Shown here: positions 1 to 8,167 of the stretch, piece after piece | Numbering within the stretch: the stretch's first letter is position 1 | Layout of the letters: each line of letters opens with the position of its first letter | Assembly (NCBI RefSeq): GCF_013414195.1 | Contig: NZ_JAATTV010000017.1 | Location: 1-64,000 of the forward strand | DNA: 64,000 bases | Direction: 5' to 3' | Origin: Psychrobacter sp. BI730 | GTDB taxonomy: Bacteria > Pseudomonadota > Gammaproteobacteria > Pseudomonadales > Moraxellaceae | Notes under the pieces: model-generated | Told to the model about the DNA's origin: nothing | Database searches by the model: none | What the model saw: the letters and a program-made list of their open reading frames with translations, nothing else | Program-made: the position numbers and the translations under genes

Positions 1-11
1 TTCTTGGTCAT
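1..11 (-). CDS. 5' end of a gene running off the left edge
   Basis: An ATG on the minus strand at 11-9 is preceded by a good ribosome-binding site (GAGGAG, complement of 18-23) at 6 nt spacing, so a gene very probably starts here and continues leftward out of the window. Only the codons for M-T-K are complete, so the product cannot be named. It lies directly downstream of the TonB-dependent receptor gene in the same direction and could belong to the iron-uptake locus, but that is inference from position only. Confidence 0.55.
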
Positions 12-42
12 GGTAAACTCCTCGTTGAGTCGTTAGTTTACC
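12..42 (-). promoter_or_regulatory. Hairpin at the ribosome-binding site of the left-edge gene
   Basis: A perfect 8-bp inverted repeat (GGTAAACT at 12-19, AGTTTACC at 35-42) with a 15-nt loop lies directly before the ATG at 11. In the minus-strand mRNA the 3' arm covers the last bases of the Shine-Dalgarno sequence up to the start codon, while the rest of the Shine-Dalgarno sits in the loop. This could modulate translation or be a protein-binding site. The geometry is seen; the role is inferred. Confidence 0.4.
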
Positions 43-106
43 AAGTTTACTTGTACGGTTTCTTCAGCATAGCTCACCCTAAACAATTAGATGGATGTTC
101 GATAAA

Positions 107-2410
107 TCAAAAATCCATCGTTGCTGACAGCAAGAACGTACGCGGCTCACCTATGGCCAAATCGTTGTAATGTGCCGTTGTCCAATAGGCCTTATTCATC
201 ACGTTTTCGACACTACCGCGCAGTGTCAGTGGCTTGTCATTAACAGAAGTCAAATAGCGCGCACCCACACCATATATAGTACGACCTGGTAGGGACTGTA
301 TATTGTCATTTTCGAGATATTGTTTAGACACCGCATTTGCATTTGCTGTTAGCGTCAAATTTTCTACGAGAGGTAAATCCCACTCTACGCCGATTTTAGA
401 TTGCCACTTTGGCACACCTGCCGCTTGATTACCTTCATTAACCCCATCATTCATTTTAGTCAACTTAGCATCAATATAGCTGATACCACCCATTAAGCGT
501 ACATTTTCAGCAGGCGAGCCAAACACGCCCCACTCCACGCCTCGATTACGCTGAGCGCCAGCATAAGAAAAAATATTGGTATCGGTATCGGTATAACCGT
601 TGGGTTTTTCGATTTCATAAGCACTTAGAGTATGAGAGAAATTACCAAGATCGATTTTTATACCGACTTCTTTTTGTTTGGTCTTATAAGGCGCAAATAT
701 CTCGCCAGCATTTTCTGCATCTGTTGGTGCTGTAGCTCCTTTACTTAGTCCTTCTATATAATTTGCATACAAAGATGTCTGGTCGGTTATCTTTACTGAG
801 AGCGCCACTGACGGCGTTATGGCATTTTCATCATATTTGGTACCTGTTGATAACATGCCGCCTGTTTGTTCTGTTTTTAGCTGTTGATAGCGAGCCCCTA
901 AGGTGAGTTGGTATTTATCCTGATCAAACGATAACGTGTCTGCAATGCCATAGCTGGTCAATTCGGTGTCTGTCGCAGTTAAAAGTGGCGGATTCAGATC
1001 TAAATCAGGTCTGGATCCCCACACAGGGTCGTAGATATTGGTATCAACACTGACACCACGGAATCTTGCTGCATACAAATTGTATTTCTCTTCATAGCGG
1101 GTGGCATTGACTGCTATTTGGTGTCCAATATTGCCCGTTTGGAATTGACCATTTAAGCCGACTTCGAACGACTGTCTTTCGTTGTCATCGCCTACGTATC
1201 CAACGGTGGTACTGATATCTCCATCAGTATTAGATATCTGAGCATTATCTGCACTGAGTCCGTCATAATTCCATTTGGTTACCCCCATGGAGGCATACGT
1301 TGTCAATTGGTCATTGATATCAAATTCAGCGCGTCCTATGGCCCCTTTGGTTTGAGTCTCAAAATAGGCCCAACTGGGATTTAATAATGTATCTGGATCT
1401 GGAACACTAGGAATATCAACACCTGATGCTAATGTAACTCCTCGAGTCGGCCCATCCACATGGTCTGTTGTCGTATAAAGGTCAGCGGATACTCGTGCAC
1501 GCTCACCGCGCCAGTCCAGTGCAATAGCTGCTGATTGCGCTTGCTTTTCTTGATCATCAACGGCGCTATCACCCTCTCTATAAGCCCCATTTACACGAAC
1601 ACCAAATTGCTTGTCTTCACCAAAGCGGCGACCTATATCGACATGCGCGCCCAATTGTGAGTCTGATAGATATCTAGTGGTCAGCTGTGTCAGCGGCTCA
1701 TCCCCTGCTCGTTTGGTGACTAGGTTGACAGAACCGCCAATAGAGCCGTTGGGAGACATGCCATTGAGCATTGCTGATGGGCCTTTAAGCACCTCAACAC
1801 GCTCAAACATTTCAGGTGAGCTACGATAGTAAGGTGCCATACCAGTCAATCCATTGACGGTCACATCATTACTACTCGACGCAAAACCACGAATATAATA
1901 ACTTTCAAGACTCTCTCCACTGGCACCGCTGGTATAAACAGCGGGATCCGTTGCAGCAATAACATCGGTAATATCTACCGCTTGTTGGTCAGCGATGAAT
2001 TTATCGGTGTAACTGATGGCACTAAATGGCGTGTCTAAAAAGTCTTTATTACCCAAAAACCCCATATTATTGGTGTATGTCACCTGCCCGCCAGCATAGT
2101 TAGAGTTCTCCTCAGCATCAGCTTCAACCGTGATTGCTGGTAGTGTGACCGTTGGTAGGTCTTGATCCGCTTCTGTGCTCTGGTTTTGTGCAGTAATGGT
2201 CATATCAGTGGCTTCTGTACTACTGACTGGCGTACCGTTGGTCTGGGCATAAGCGGCGGGCATGCCCAAAAATACAGTACCAGCAGCTGCCCCACATAAA
2301 AGTGCCAGTTTTGCTGAGACAAAATAATTGAGAACAAAAAATGGTTTGTGCTCTGTGAAAGATTGCTTGACGTTGGGGTGTTGGCTTGAATGTTGTTGAA
2401 GTTGAGACAT
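107..2410 (-). CDS. TonB-dependent siderophore receptor
   Basis: Outer-membrane receptor of 767 residues that should import a ferric siderophore using TonB energy. A long export signal with an unusually extended polar N-terminus ends near PAAYA-Q at about residue 55. A TonB-box-like stretch (LPAITVEAD, about 89-97) is followed by a plug domain with the family motif RVEVLKGPSAMLNG and the SIGGSVNLVTKR stretch. The rest is a beta-barrel ending in a C-terminal Phe, as usual for outer-membrane barrels. No N-terminal signalling (STN) domain is present, so it is not an FpvA/FecA-type transducer. The start has AGGATA 6 nt upstream. The sequence recalls FcuA/FhuA-like receptors, but the ligand cannot be read from it. 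It follows the binding-protein gene in the same direction, after its own candidate Fur box. Confidence 0.93.
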   Translation of the reverse strand: MSQLQQHSSQHPNVKQSFTEHKPFFVLNYFVSAKLALLCGAAAGTVFLGMPAAYAQTNGTPVSSTEATDMTITAQNQSTEADQDLPTVTLPAITVEADAEENSNYAGGQVTYTNNMGFLGNKDFLDTPFSAISYTDKFIADQQAVDITDVIAATDPAVYTSGASGESLESYYIRGFASSSNDVTVNGLTGMAPYYRSSPEMFERVEVLKGPSAMLNGMSPNGSIGGSVNLVTKRAGDEPLTQLTTRYLSDSQLGAHVDIGRRFGEDKQFGVRVNGAYREGDSAVDDQEKQAQSAAIALDWRGERARVSADLYTTTDHVDGPTRGVTLASGVDIPSVPDPDTLLNPSWAYFETQTKGAIGRAEFDINDQLTTYASMGVTKWNYDGLSADNAQISNTDGDISTTVGYVGDDNERQSFEVGLNGQFQTGNIGHQIAVNATRYEEKYNLYAARFRGVSVDTNIYDPVWGSRPDLDLNPPLLTATDTELTSYGIADTLSFDQDKYQLTLGARYQQLKTEQTGGMLSTGTKYDENAITPSVALSVKITDQTSLYANYIEGLSKGATAPTDAENAGEIFAPYKTKQKEVGIKIDLGNFSHTLSAYEIEKPNGYTDTDTNIFSYAGAQRNRGVEWGVFGSPAENVRLMGGISYIDAKLTKMNDGVNEGNQAAGVPKWQSKIGVEWDLPLVENLTLTANANAVSKQYLENDNIQSLPGRTIYGVGARYLTSVNDKPLTLRGSVENVMNKAYWTTAHYNDLAIGEPRTFLLSATMDF

Positions 2411-2458
2411 AGCGATATCCTGTCGTTTTGATAAACAAATAAGTATTAAGCTAATAAA

Positions 2459-2495
2459 AAATAATGATAATAAAAATACAAATGATAACTATTTA
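2459..2495 (-). promoter_or_regulatory. Candidate Fur box upstream of receptor gene
   Basis: An AT-rich stretch contains ATAATGATAATAA (2461-2473) and AATGATAACTATT (2481-2493), two overlapping matches to the GATAAT-type hexamers of the Fur consensus. It lies about 50 nt before the receptor start codon, where a repressor would cover the promoter. Matches were judged by eye, not scored. Confidence 0.55.
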
Positions 2496-2500
2496 CATAA

Positions 2501-2531
2501 CGAAGCTAAAAAATAACTTATTTTAGCTTCG
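2501..2531. repeat. 11-bp perfect inverted repeat
   Basis: CGAAGCTAAAA (2501-2511) pairs perfectly with TTTTAGCTTCG (2521-2531) across a 9-nt loop. It lies between the end of the binding-protein gene and the Fur box of the receptor gene. On the minus strand no long T-run follows, so it is not a classical terminator. It may mark the 3' end of the ABC operon transcript or protect it. Confidence 0.55.
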
Positions 2532-2722
2532 ATTGAGCAACTTGCCTGCCTTTCTTGGCAATACTAATTATCTGATATAGTCAATCCACTATAAAAGCGT
2601 TACAGCGTTAACCTCGCTTGAAATATGACATATACATCTGTACTCAGTTGCCTTGTACCACTCTTAAATTAGATCAACGATAGTATCCGTGATGCATTGA
2701 TGTCTTTAAGAGATTGCTGTCT

Positions 2723-3697
2723 TTAAGAGGTCGTCTGATAACCCTTTAACACATCATCCATCATGATGTTCAACGAGGTCGGACTGGCTGCAGTGATATA
2801 CCATGCATCGGCATCAACAAACACAACGTGGCCGTTTTTCCATGCTTTGGTTTGACGCAGTAACGGATTGCTCACGTCATCAGGGCTGATGGTCGCGCGA
2901 TGCTCCATAACCGCAGTACGGTCGACGATATAGATGATGTCAGGATCTGCTTGCTGTATAAACTCACTAGAAATAGGCTGACCGTGCAGGCTGGTATCGT
3001 CAAGTGTGCTTGCTGGCTTGACACCCAAATCATTAAAAATAAAACCATAGCGCGAGTGCAGCCCAAAATTGCTAAAAGCTCCATTGTTATGTAAAACAAC
3101 CAATGCTTTCTCCGGGCGGTTTTTCGTGAAATCTTGAATTTCTTTGACTCTCGTCCCTAGCTGCGTTGCCTTTTCTTGCGCCAATACTTCTTTATCAAAA
3201 ATACGACCCAGTGTTAGTAAGTGACTTTTAATAGTCGCTATATGTTGCTGACTATTATTGAAATTCACATCAAAATGTAGGGTTGGTGCAATTTCTGACA
3301 GCTCTTGATAATTAGCGGCATGAAGTGGCGTCATTAAAATCAGGTCAGGATGTAGCGCATGGATACGTTCCATATTTGGCTGAACAATAGCGCCCAAATC
3401 TTCTACTGATGCATCCTCTTTATAATGAGCAAGAAAGTGAGGAATATAATCTTTGACCATTCCTGCAATTGGAACATTCAGTTGATCCAAAAAATCGACT
3501 TCATTCATATCTAATACCGCGACACGCTGTGGCTGATTAGTAATCACTGTCGTCCCAAGCTCATGTTCAATAGTGATAGGTGTTTCAAGCTTTTGTGACG
3601 CCTGTGTCTGTTCAGTAGATGGTTTTTCACATCCTTGTATTGATACAGCTGCCGAAATAGCTATTATCCAAACCCAGCCTCTCTTATTCAAATTCAT
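2723..3697 (-). CDS. Ferric-siderophore binding lipoprotein (CeuE/VctP/FatB-like)
   Basis: Periplasmic substrate-binding protein of 324 residues that delivers a ferric siderophore to the adjacent permeases. The signal peptide ends in a lipobox (SIQGC, Cys23), so it should be lipid-anchored. The fold is the class III helical-backbone type. The stretch RYGF (Arg216), HGQPISSEF (His238), VDR (Arg260) and AWYI (Tyr300) matches the region of Campylobacter CeuE and Vibrio VctP in which a His and a Tyr complete the iron shell of tetradentate catecholates and two Arg contact the ligand. That suggests a catecholate or a linear/hydrolysed catechol siderophore as ligand. The start ATG overlaps the stop of the ATPase gene by 4 nt (ATGA), with GGGG upstream. 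Confidence 0.92.
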   Translation of the reverse strand: MNLNKRGWVWIIAISAAVSIQGCEKPSTEQTQASQKLETPITIEHELGTTVITNQPQRVAVLDMNEVDFLDQLNVPIAGMVKDYIPHFLAHYKEDASVEDLGAIVQPNMERIHALHPDLILMTPLHAANYQELSEIAPTLHFDVNFNNSQQHIATIKSHLLTLGRIFDKEVLAQEKATQLGTRVKEIQDFTKNRPEKALVVLHNNGAFSNFGLHSRYGFIFNDLGVKPASTLDDTSLHGQPISSEFIQQADPDIIYIVDRTAVMEHRATISPDDVSNPLLRQTKAWKNGHVVFVDADAWYITAASPTSLNIMMDDVLKGYQTTS

Positions 3698-4470
3698 ACT
3701 TTTACCCCTGATAAATTGAAGTAGTTACATAAGCAACCACGTTCACTACGAATAATTTCAAAATCAAGATCGTATAATTCCCTCAAGTTGGACTCTGTCA
3801 CGACCTGTTCAGACAATCCACTAAAGCTCAGCTCACCATTTTTCAAAGCCACAATATGGTCAGAATAATTGGCAGCGAAATTGATATCGTGAATCACCAA
3901 AATTACTGTCCGCCCTTGTTCATCACATAAACGACGTAAGGCTTGCATGATTTGTACCGCATGCTTCATATCAAGGTTGTTTAGCGGCTCATCTAGTAGC
4001 AACACATCCGTCTGTTGCGCAATGGTCATCGCCAAAAAGGCCATTTGTCGCTGACCTCCACTCAACTCGTCCAAATAAGCATGGCGCAATGGTTCTAATG
4101 CCAAAAAATCAATGGCTTCATCAATAATGTTTCGATCTTCTTTAGTTAAGGCACCACGGCTATAGGGAAAGCGTCCAAAGGAAATCAGCTCTTCCACAGT
4201 CAATCGTAGGTTGAAACCTGGAGACTGCCTCAGTGTTGCCACATGATGTGCATATTCAGAAGTGCGAATCTCACGAATGTTGCAATTTTTAAAGGCCACA
4301 TGACCACTACTTGGCTCCAACAACCTAGCCATTATCATCAACAAGGTGGACTTTCCAGCGCCATTAGGACCAATTAAAGAAGTCACACTGCCTGCCTCAA
4401 ATTCTAGACTGATGCCAGAAAGAACCGTTTTTTTGCCATAGCTTTTATGGACATCGTTAATGGTAATCAT
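3694..4470 (-). CDS. Iron-siderophore ABC transporter ATP-binding protein
   Basis: Cytoplasmic ATPase of 258 residues that powers siderophore import. Walker A is GPNGAGKST (34-42), the Q-loop Gln is at 82, the signature LSGGQRQ at 136-142, Walker B VLLLDEP at 156-162, and the switch His in VIHD at 194. Length and motifs fit the FepC/FatE/CeuD family. It overlaps the upstream permease and downstream binding-protein genes by 4 nt each, which indicates translational coupling. Confidence 0.95.
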   Translation of the reverse strand: MITINDVHKSYGKKTVLSGISLEFEAGSVTSLIGPNGAGKSTLLMIMARLLEPSSGHVAFKNCNIREIRTSEYAHHVATLRQSPGFNLRLTVEELISFGRFPYSRGALTKEDRNIIDEAIDFLALEPLRHAYLDELSGGQRQMAFLAMTIAQQTDVLLLDEPLNNLDMKHAVQIMQALRRLCDEQGRTVILVIHDINFAANYSDHIVALKNGELSFSGLSEQVVTESNLRELYDLDFEIIRSERGCLCNYFNLSGVKV

Positions 4471-5417
4471 GTAAAGCCTCTAGTGCGGACTGTCAGCGCG
4501 AGAAAATATATGCCACCTACAAGATTGACGAGAATACTGACACTGGTTTTATAATTAAAAACATGCTCAACAAAGATTTGCGCCATTAGAAAGATGGCAA
4601 TAGTAATGGCACAAGCGATGGGTAATGTGACTTTATGATGATTACTTCCTGCAAGCACATACGCGATATTGGCAACAAACACCCCCATAAACACCGTGGG
4701 GCCAATCAAGCTTGTGGACACTGCCACCAAAATAGCAATGAGAGCCAAATACCGTTTGACATACTTGGTATGATTCACCCCAAGGGATTGTGCCTGCTCA
4801 CGGCCGAGAGCCATCACATCTAAGACAGGTAAGGTTTTACGGCTAACCCAAAGTACGGTGGTTACCGCTAACGTTCCATAAAGCAAGGTTTGTGGCTGAG
4901 ACCGGTTAAATGAGGTATAGCTTAAGCCCTGAAAAATCGAAAACTCACCAGGGCTAATGCGAAGTTGAATGAATTGCGTAATCGTACCGATGACCATCGT
5001 CAATACCAATCCAAATAACAACAATGTGTAGACATCATTTTTACATTGCGGGAAGAGCCAGTGCTGAAGTACCCACGAATATATCAGCATCAATATAATT
5101 GATACGATGAAGTTGCCACTGACACCTAAGATCATCAGACCATTCGTGCCCATCACGAAAAGTAGCAACACTTGCCACAGTAGATAAACGGCCTCATAGC
5201 CCATTACAGAAGGTGCCAGAATACGATTACCAACAACGGTCTGAAAAACGACAGCTGAAAAAGCCAAACAAATACTTCCGAGAACGATAGTAGCTAGGCG
5301 CATTAAGCGCTTAGGAATTAAGTAGTCAAAATCTAGCCCAGATCCTATAAACAAAAAAACAAAAGCCAACAATATAATGAGTATCAAGGTTACTCGAATC
5401 TTCACAGTTGCACTCAC
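4467..5417 (-). CDS. Iron-siderophore ABC transporter permease (FecCD family)
   Basis: Inner-membrane permease of 316 residues with many hydrophobic helices, of the BtuC/FecCD family and most like the second permease of FatC/CeuC/VctG type. Family landmarks include the helix 2 region RLATIVLGSICLAFSAVVFQ, RILAPSVMG, and the cytoplasmic coupling stretch ALGREQAQSLGV. It overlaps both neighbouring genes of the operon by 4 nt and should form a heterodimer with the permease encoded just upstream. Confidence 0.93.
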   Translation of the reverse strand: MSATVKIRVTLILIILLAFVFLFIGSGLDFDYLIPKRLMRLATIVLGSICLAFSAVVFQTVVGNRILAPSVMGYEAVYLLWQVLLLFVMGTNGLMILGVSGNFIVSIILMLIYSWVLQHWLFPQCKNDVYTLLLFGLVLTMVIGTITQFIQLRISPGEFSIFQGLSYTSFNRSQPQTLLYGTLAVTTVLWVSRKTLPVLDVMALGREQAQSLGVNHTKYVKRYLALIAILVAVSTSLIGPTVFMGVFVANIAYVLAGSNHHKVTLPIACAITIAIFLMAQIFVEHVFNYKTSVSILVNLVGGIYFLALTVRTRGFT

Positions 5418-6352
5418 TTGACACCCCTCATGATTAATATAAGGAATATCAAACCGCCCACCCCGCCAGCCGTAAGACCAATGGGAACCTCAAAAGGATA
5501 AATAATCAATCTTCCAAAAACATCGCATATCAGTAATAAGCAAGCACCACCTAAGGCGACAATTGGCAATGTCCGTGACAGGTTTTCTCCGTACTTTAGA
5601 GCGACCAGATTTGGAATAACTAACCCCACAAAAGGTATGGCACCGATGGTAATGACTGAAGCGGCCACCGTGACTGAGACTAATACAAGGCCTAAGGCGG
5701 CTGTTGATGCATAACCCAGTCCCAGACTTGCAGCCATATCCTCACCCATACCCAAGACGGTAAAGCGATGAGCATAACCATAAGCCAAAATAATGATAGG
5801 TAAAATAATATAAATCAGCTCGTAATGACCTTGCACAACCCTTGAAAAATCTCCCAATAACCATCCCTGCATACTTTGCAAAATATTATTTCTGTAGGCA
5901 TAGAATTCTGCTATTGAGCTCAGCACACTGCCATACATCAAACCAAGGACAGGAATGAGTACCGAGCTTTTAAATTTTATACGGCTAATAATAAGAATAA
6001 AAAGTAAGCTTGCTGTAAAACAAAAAATCATCGCAAAGATCATTTTACTGCTCGTACTAGCATTAGGGAGAATAGTAAGCGAGACCAAAATACCAAGTTT
6101 GGCTGCATCCAAACCGCCTGAAGTTGCTGGTTCAACAAATTTGTTACGAACAATATGCTGCAAAATAACCCCACTGACAGACAAACCTACCCCTGTCAGT
6201 ATGAGCGCAATTAACCGTGGTATACGGCTGGCCGTTAGAGTCAACCATGCGTCACTTGATAAATTAAAAAGCGCGATAATTGATGTCTGCTTTGACCCCA
6301 ACATTAAAGAAGTGACACAGAGTAAAATAAGCAACAGAAATAGTGAGCGCAT
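5414..6352 (-). CDS. Iron-siderophore ABC transporter permease (FecCD family)
   Basis: First gene of the leftward ABC operon, encoding a 312-residue FecCD-type inner-membrane permease. Diagnostic stretches are SRIPRLIALILTGVGLSVSG near the N-terminus, the coupling region VLGMGEDMAASLGLG, and GAIPFVGLVIPN in the C-terminal half. It resembles the FatD/CeuB/VctD partner. Transcription probably begins in the 344-nt gap to its right. The next permease gene overlaps its stop by 4 nt. Confidence 0.94.
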   Translation of the reverse strand: MRSLFLLLILLCVTSLMLGSKQTSIIALFNLSSDAWLTLTASRIPRLIALILTGVGLSVSGVILQHIVRNKFVEPATSGGLDAAKLGILVSLTILPNASTSSKMIFAMIFCFTASLLFILIISRIKFKSSVLIPVLGLMYGSVLSSIAEFYAYRNNILQSMQGWLLGDFSRVVQGHYELIYIILPIIILAYGYAHRFTVLGMGEDMAASLGLGYASTAALGLVLVSVTVAASVITIGAIPFVGLVIPNLVALKYGENLSRTLPIVALGGACLLLICDVFGRLIIYPFEVPIGLTAGGVGGLIFLILIMRGVK

Positions 6353-6696
6353 TATTGAGATTCTTCTTACTTATATGGATACGAATGACTTTTTATTACG
6401 CTGCAACATATCATCAACAGTCTATAAAACTCGTTGCTAGAATTTTTGTCACCAACATATAAATTAGAATCAATCATACTATGCTTATTTGAATAGGTAA
6501 GTTGAATATAAGGTGAAACTGGGAAGTTATACCGTGAATAAAGGAAATTATTCAGAACGGCACCTAATCATTTAATAAAGTTAAAAGATTAGATGAGCTC
6601 AAGCGCAATATAGGATTGGCTTAAATAAGTTGTATATAGCTAATGGTTATTTAGCGGATTTTTGGGAATAGTAGCGGCTTGACAGAAATAGTTTGA
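6353..6696. other. Intergenic region carrying the ABC operon promoter
   Basis: This 344-nt AT-rich stretch separates the regulator gene from the ABC operon. It contains the long palindrome at 6564-6592 and a smaller hairpin at 6532-6560 (TGAATAA/TTATTCA core). I see no convincing -35/-10 pair and no strong Fur box, so direct control by the neighbouring AraC-type regulator is possible. No gene is seen. Confidence 0.6.
6564..6592. repeat. 12-bp inverted repeat, one mismatch
   Basis: Arms 6564-6575 and 6581-6592 pair at 11 of 12 positions around a 5-nt loop (outer arms CTAATC and GATTAG). It lies about 105 nt past the stop of the AraC-type regulator gene and about 210 nt before the first permease gene. 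It could end the regulator transcript or bind a regulator. No T-run follows on the minus strand. Confidence 0.5.
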
Positions 6697-7650
6697 CTAG
6701 ATAAGTTGTGTGGGTGTAACGCCATAAAATTTGGCGAAAGCCTTACTGAAATTGCTAGGATCATGATATCCAACATACCATGCAGTTTCTTGAACGCTCT
6801 TATATTCATCCAACAACAAACGCATTGCTTCTTGCATACGTAATTCACGGATAAAGCTACCAATTGTTTTACCCGTTTGTTGTTTGAACTGTTGTTTTAG
6901 GTAGCACTCATTTATACCCACTCGTTGGGCCAACAAGGAGATTGTTAGTTTATTACTGTACTCTTGGCGAATGATGTCAACTGCCTGATCAATTTGACTT
7001 CTTTGGTTCATTAATTGGCCTGATGTATCCTGTATGCCTAGTATATCTTGGCAGAGGAGTAAGGCTTGACTTTCTAAAGTTAATCGATCACTCAACGTAC
7101 GGCAAGGTAATGAGAGAATGTAAGCAGCACGAGCAAGTAAGCGTGGCTGATTTGATAGTCTAACTTGGATCATTTCAGGATCTTGGTTAGATGATAATAG
7201 CCATGTCGGTAGAGCGAAGCTTTCTGCCCAACGTGATAATAAGTCTTGATTGAAATCGATCGATACTACATGACTATTTATGGATGGTTTTTGCAAATAC
7301 TCAGTATCAACAGTAGAGCTTATATTGCCAAAATCTCCTGATCGTCGCCAAATTTGCTGTGAGTGAATGATTGTATCAGCACGTAAATTACTAGCATGCA
7401 AATTATAGTTCGCATCTACAATTAAGTGCATACCCACATCACAAGAAAATGGTGCAGCGGGTTCAACCAAAGGTTGGCTATTAGTAATACAGTTTCGACC
7501 TAGCACGATACCGTTATGTAAGCTCAATAGATCGCCATAGCCAAAACCTCCATTATAGATTGGACGTTTAATCAAATAATCAGAATCAGAGCGATCAAAA
7601 GCCCAATATTTATCCTGATAATGATCATAAAATGTATTTAGGTCTGCCAT
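6697..7650 (-). CDS. AraC-family regulator, PchR-like
   Basis: Transcriptional regulator of about 317 residues if it starts at the ATG at 7650; an upstream TTG at 7782 would add 44 residues not expected in this family. The C-terminal third is a double helix-turn-helix AraC domain: LTISLLAQRVGINECYLKQQF, then IGSFIRELRMQEAMRLL and the YHDPSNFSKAFAKFYGVTPTQ signature. The N-terminal part is a divergent ligand-binding region. In Pseudomonas and Yersinia, PchR/YbtA-type members sense a ferric siderophore and activate its receptor. Position directly upstream of the uptake operon, in the same direction, supports such a role here (inference). The ribosome-binding site at 7650 is weak. Confidence 0.85.
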   Translation of the reverse strand: MADLNTFYDHYQDKYWAFDRSDSDYLIKRPIYNGGFGYGDLLSLHNGIVLGRNCITNSQPLVEPAAPFSCDVGMHLIVDANYNLHASNLRADTIIHSQQIWRRSGDFGNISSTVDTEYLQKPSINSHVVSIDFNQDLLSRWAESFALPTWLLSSNQDPEMIQVRLSNQPRLLARAAYILSLPCRTLSDRLTLESQALLLCQDILGIQDTSGQLMNQRSQIDQAVDIIRQEYSNKLTISLLAQRVGINECYLKQQFKQQTGKTIGSFIRELRMQEAMRLLLDEYKSVQETAWYVGYHDPSNFSKAFAKFYGVTPTQLI

Positions 7651-7793
7651 ATTAATATAATCACGATGTTTTAGTAGGTGGTTTAAGCGAGTAGATAGTA
7701 GACGTTTTATGATATATCCAGATAAGAATCGTTTTATTTGGATAAATAGTGGGTTACTGAATCTTAAAGTAAATAGCAACAAACAATCATTTT

Positions 7794-7817
7794 AATGTAA
7801 ATGATTATCAATTATAC
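7794..7817. promoter_or_regulatory. Candidate Fur box between regulator and cupin genes
   Basis: The stretch contains TGATTATCA (7802-7810) flanked by AA and TTAT, a near-palindrome close to the TGATAATCATTATC core of Fur boxes. It lies in the divergent promoter region, about 45 nt before the cupin ATG and about 145 nt before the regulator ATG, so Fur could control both. Judged by eye only. Confidence 0.5.
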
Positions 7818-7855
7818 ATAAATAGCTGTAACTAACCTACTAATATGGAGTAATA

Positions 7856-8167
7856 ATGAGTCTGCTGATAGCTAATATAAAAAACGAGCTTAATAATATT
7901 AAAGAGGTCTGGAAACCTACTGATATCGCACAGTTTAATCAATTAACCGTCAAGCTAGCCAAATTAGAAGGCGAATACGAGTGGCATCGTCATGAACATG
8001 AGGACAAGTTATTTTATGTATTATCAGGACAATTATTTATTATATTAAGAGACAAGACTGTAGAAGTAAATTCTGGAGAAATGGTCGTTATTCCTAAGAA
8101 TATTGACAATAAGCCTTATGCACCTACTGAAACGAGTGTGATGTTTTTTGAGCCTTTACAAAGCTGA
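7856..8167 (+). CDS. Small single-domain cupin protein
   Basis: A 103-residue protein with a good ribosome-binding site (GGAG, 5 nt before ATG). The first cupin motif is intact (GEYEWHRHEHEDKLFYVLSG, with His-x-His and Glu metal ligands). The second motif (GEMVVIPKNIDNKPYAP) has Asn-Lys where the metal-binding His usually sits, so one ligand may be missing. It has no signal peptide and is probably cytoplasmic. It is transcribed divergently from the PchR-like regulator across a candidate Fur box, suggesting iron-linked expression. Cupins of this kind are often of unknown function; I do not assign a reaction. Confidence 0.85.
   Translation: MSLLIANIKNELNNIKEVWKPTDIAQFNQLTVKLAKLEGEYEWHRHEHEDKLFYVLSGQLFIILRDKTVEVNSGEMVVIPKNIDNKPYAPTETSVMFFEPLQS

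Larger units (their letters stand above)
2411..2722. other. Intergenic region between receptor and binding-protein genes
   Basis: This 312-nt stretch holds the candidate Fur box at 2459-2495 and the hairpin at 2501-2531, which suggests that the receptor has its own promoter besides any read-through from the ABC operon. No gene is seen. Confidence 0.7.

Noticed and set aside
5955..6440. 161-codon plus-strand frame opposite the first permease gene
   Set aside because: It lies antisense to a clear FecCD permease and has no family motif.
7651..7782. 44-residue N-terminal extension of the PchR-like regulator from a TTG
   Set aside because: It is hydrophobic and basic without family similarity, and the ATG at 7650 gives a normal family length.
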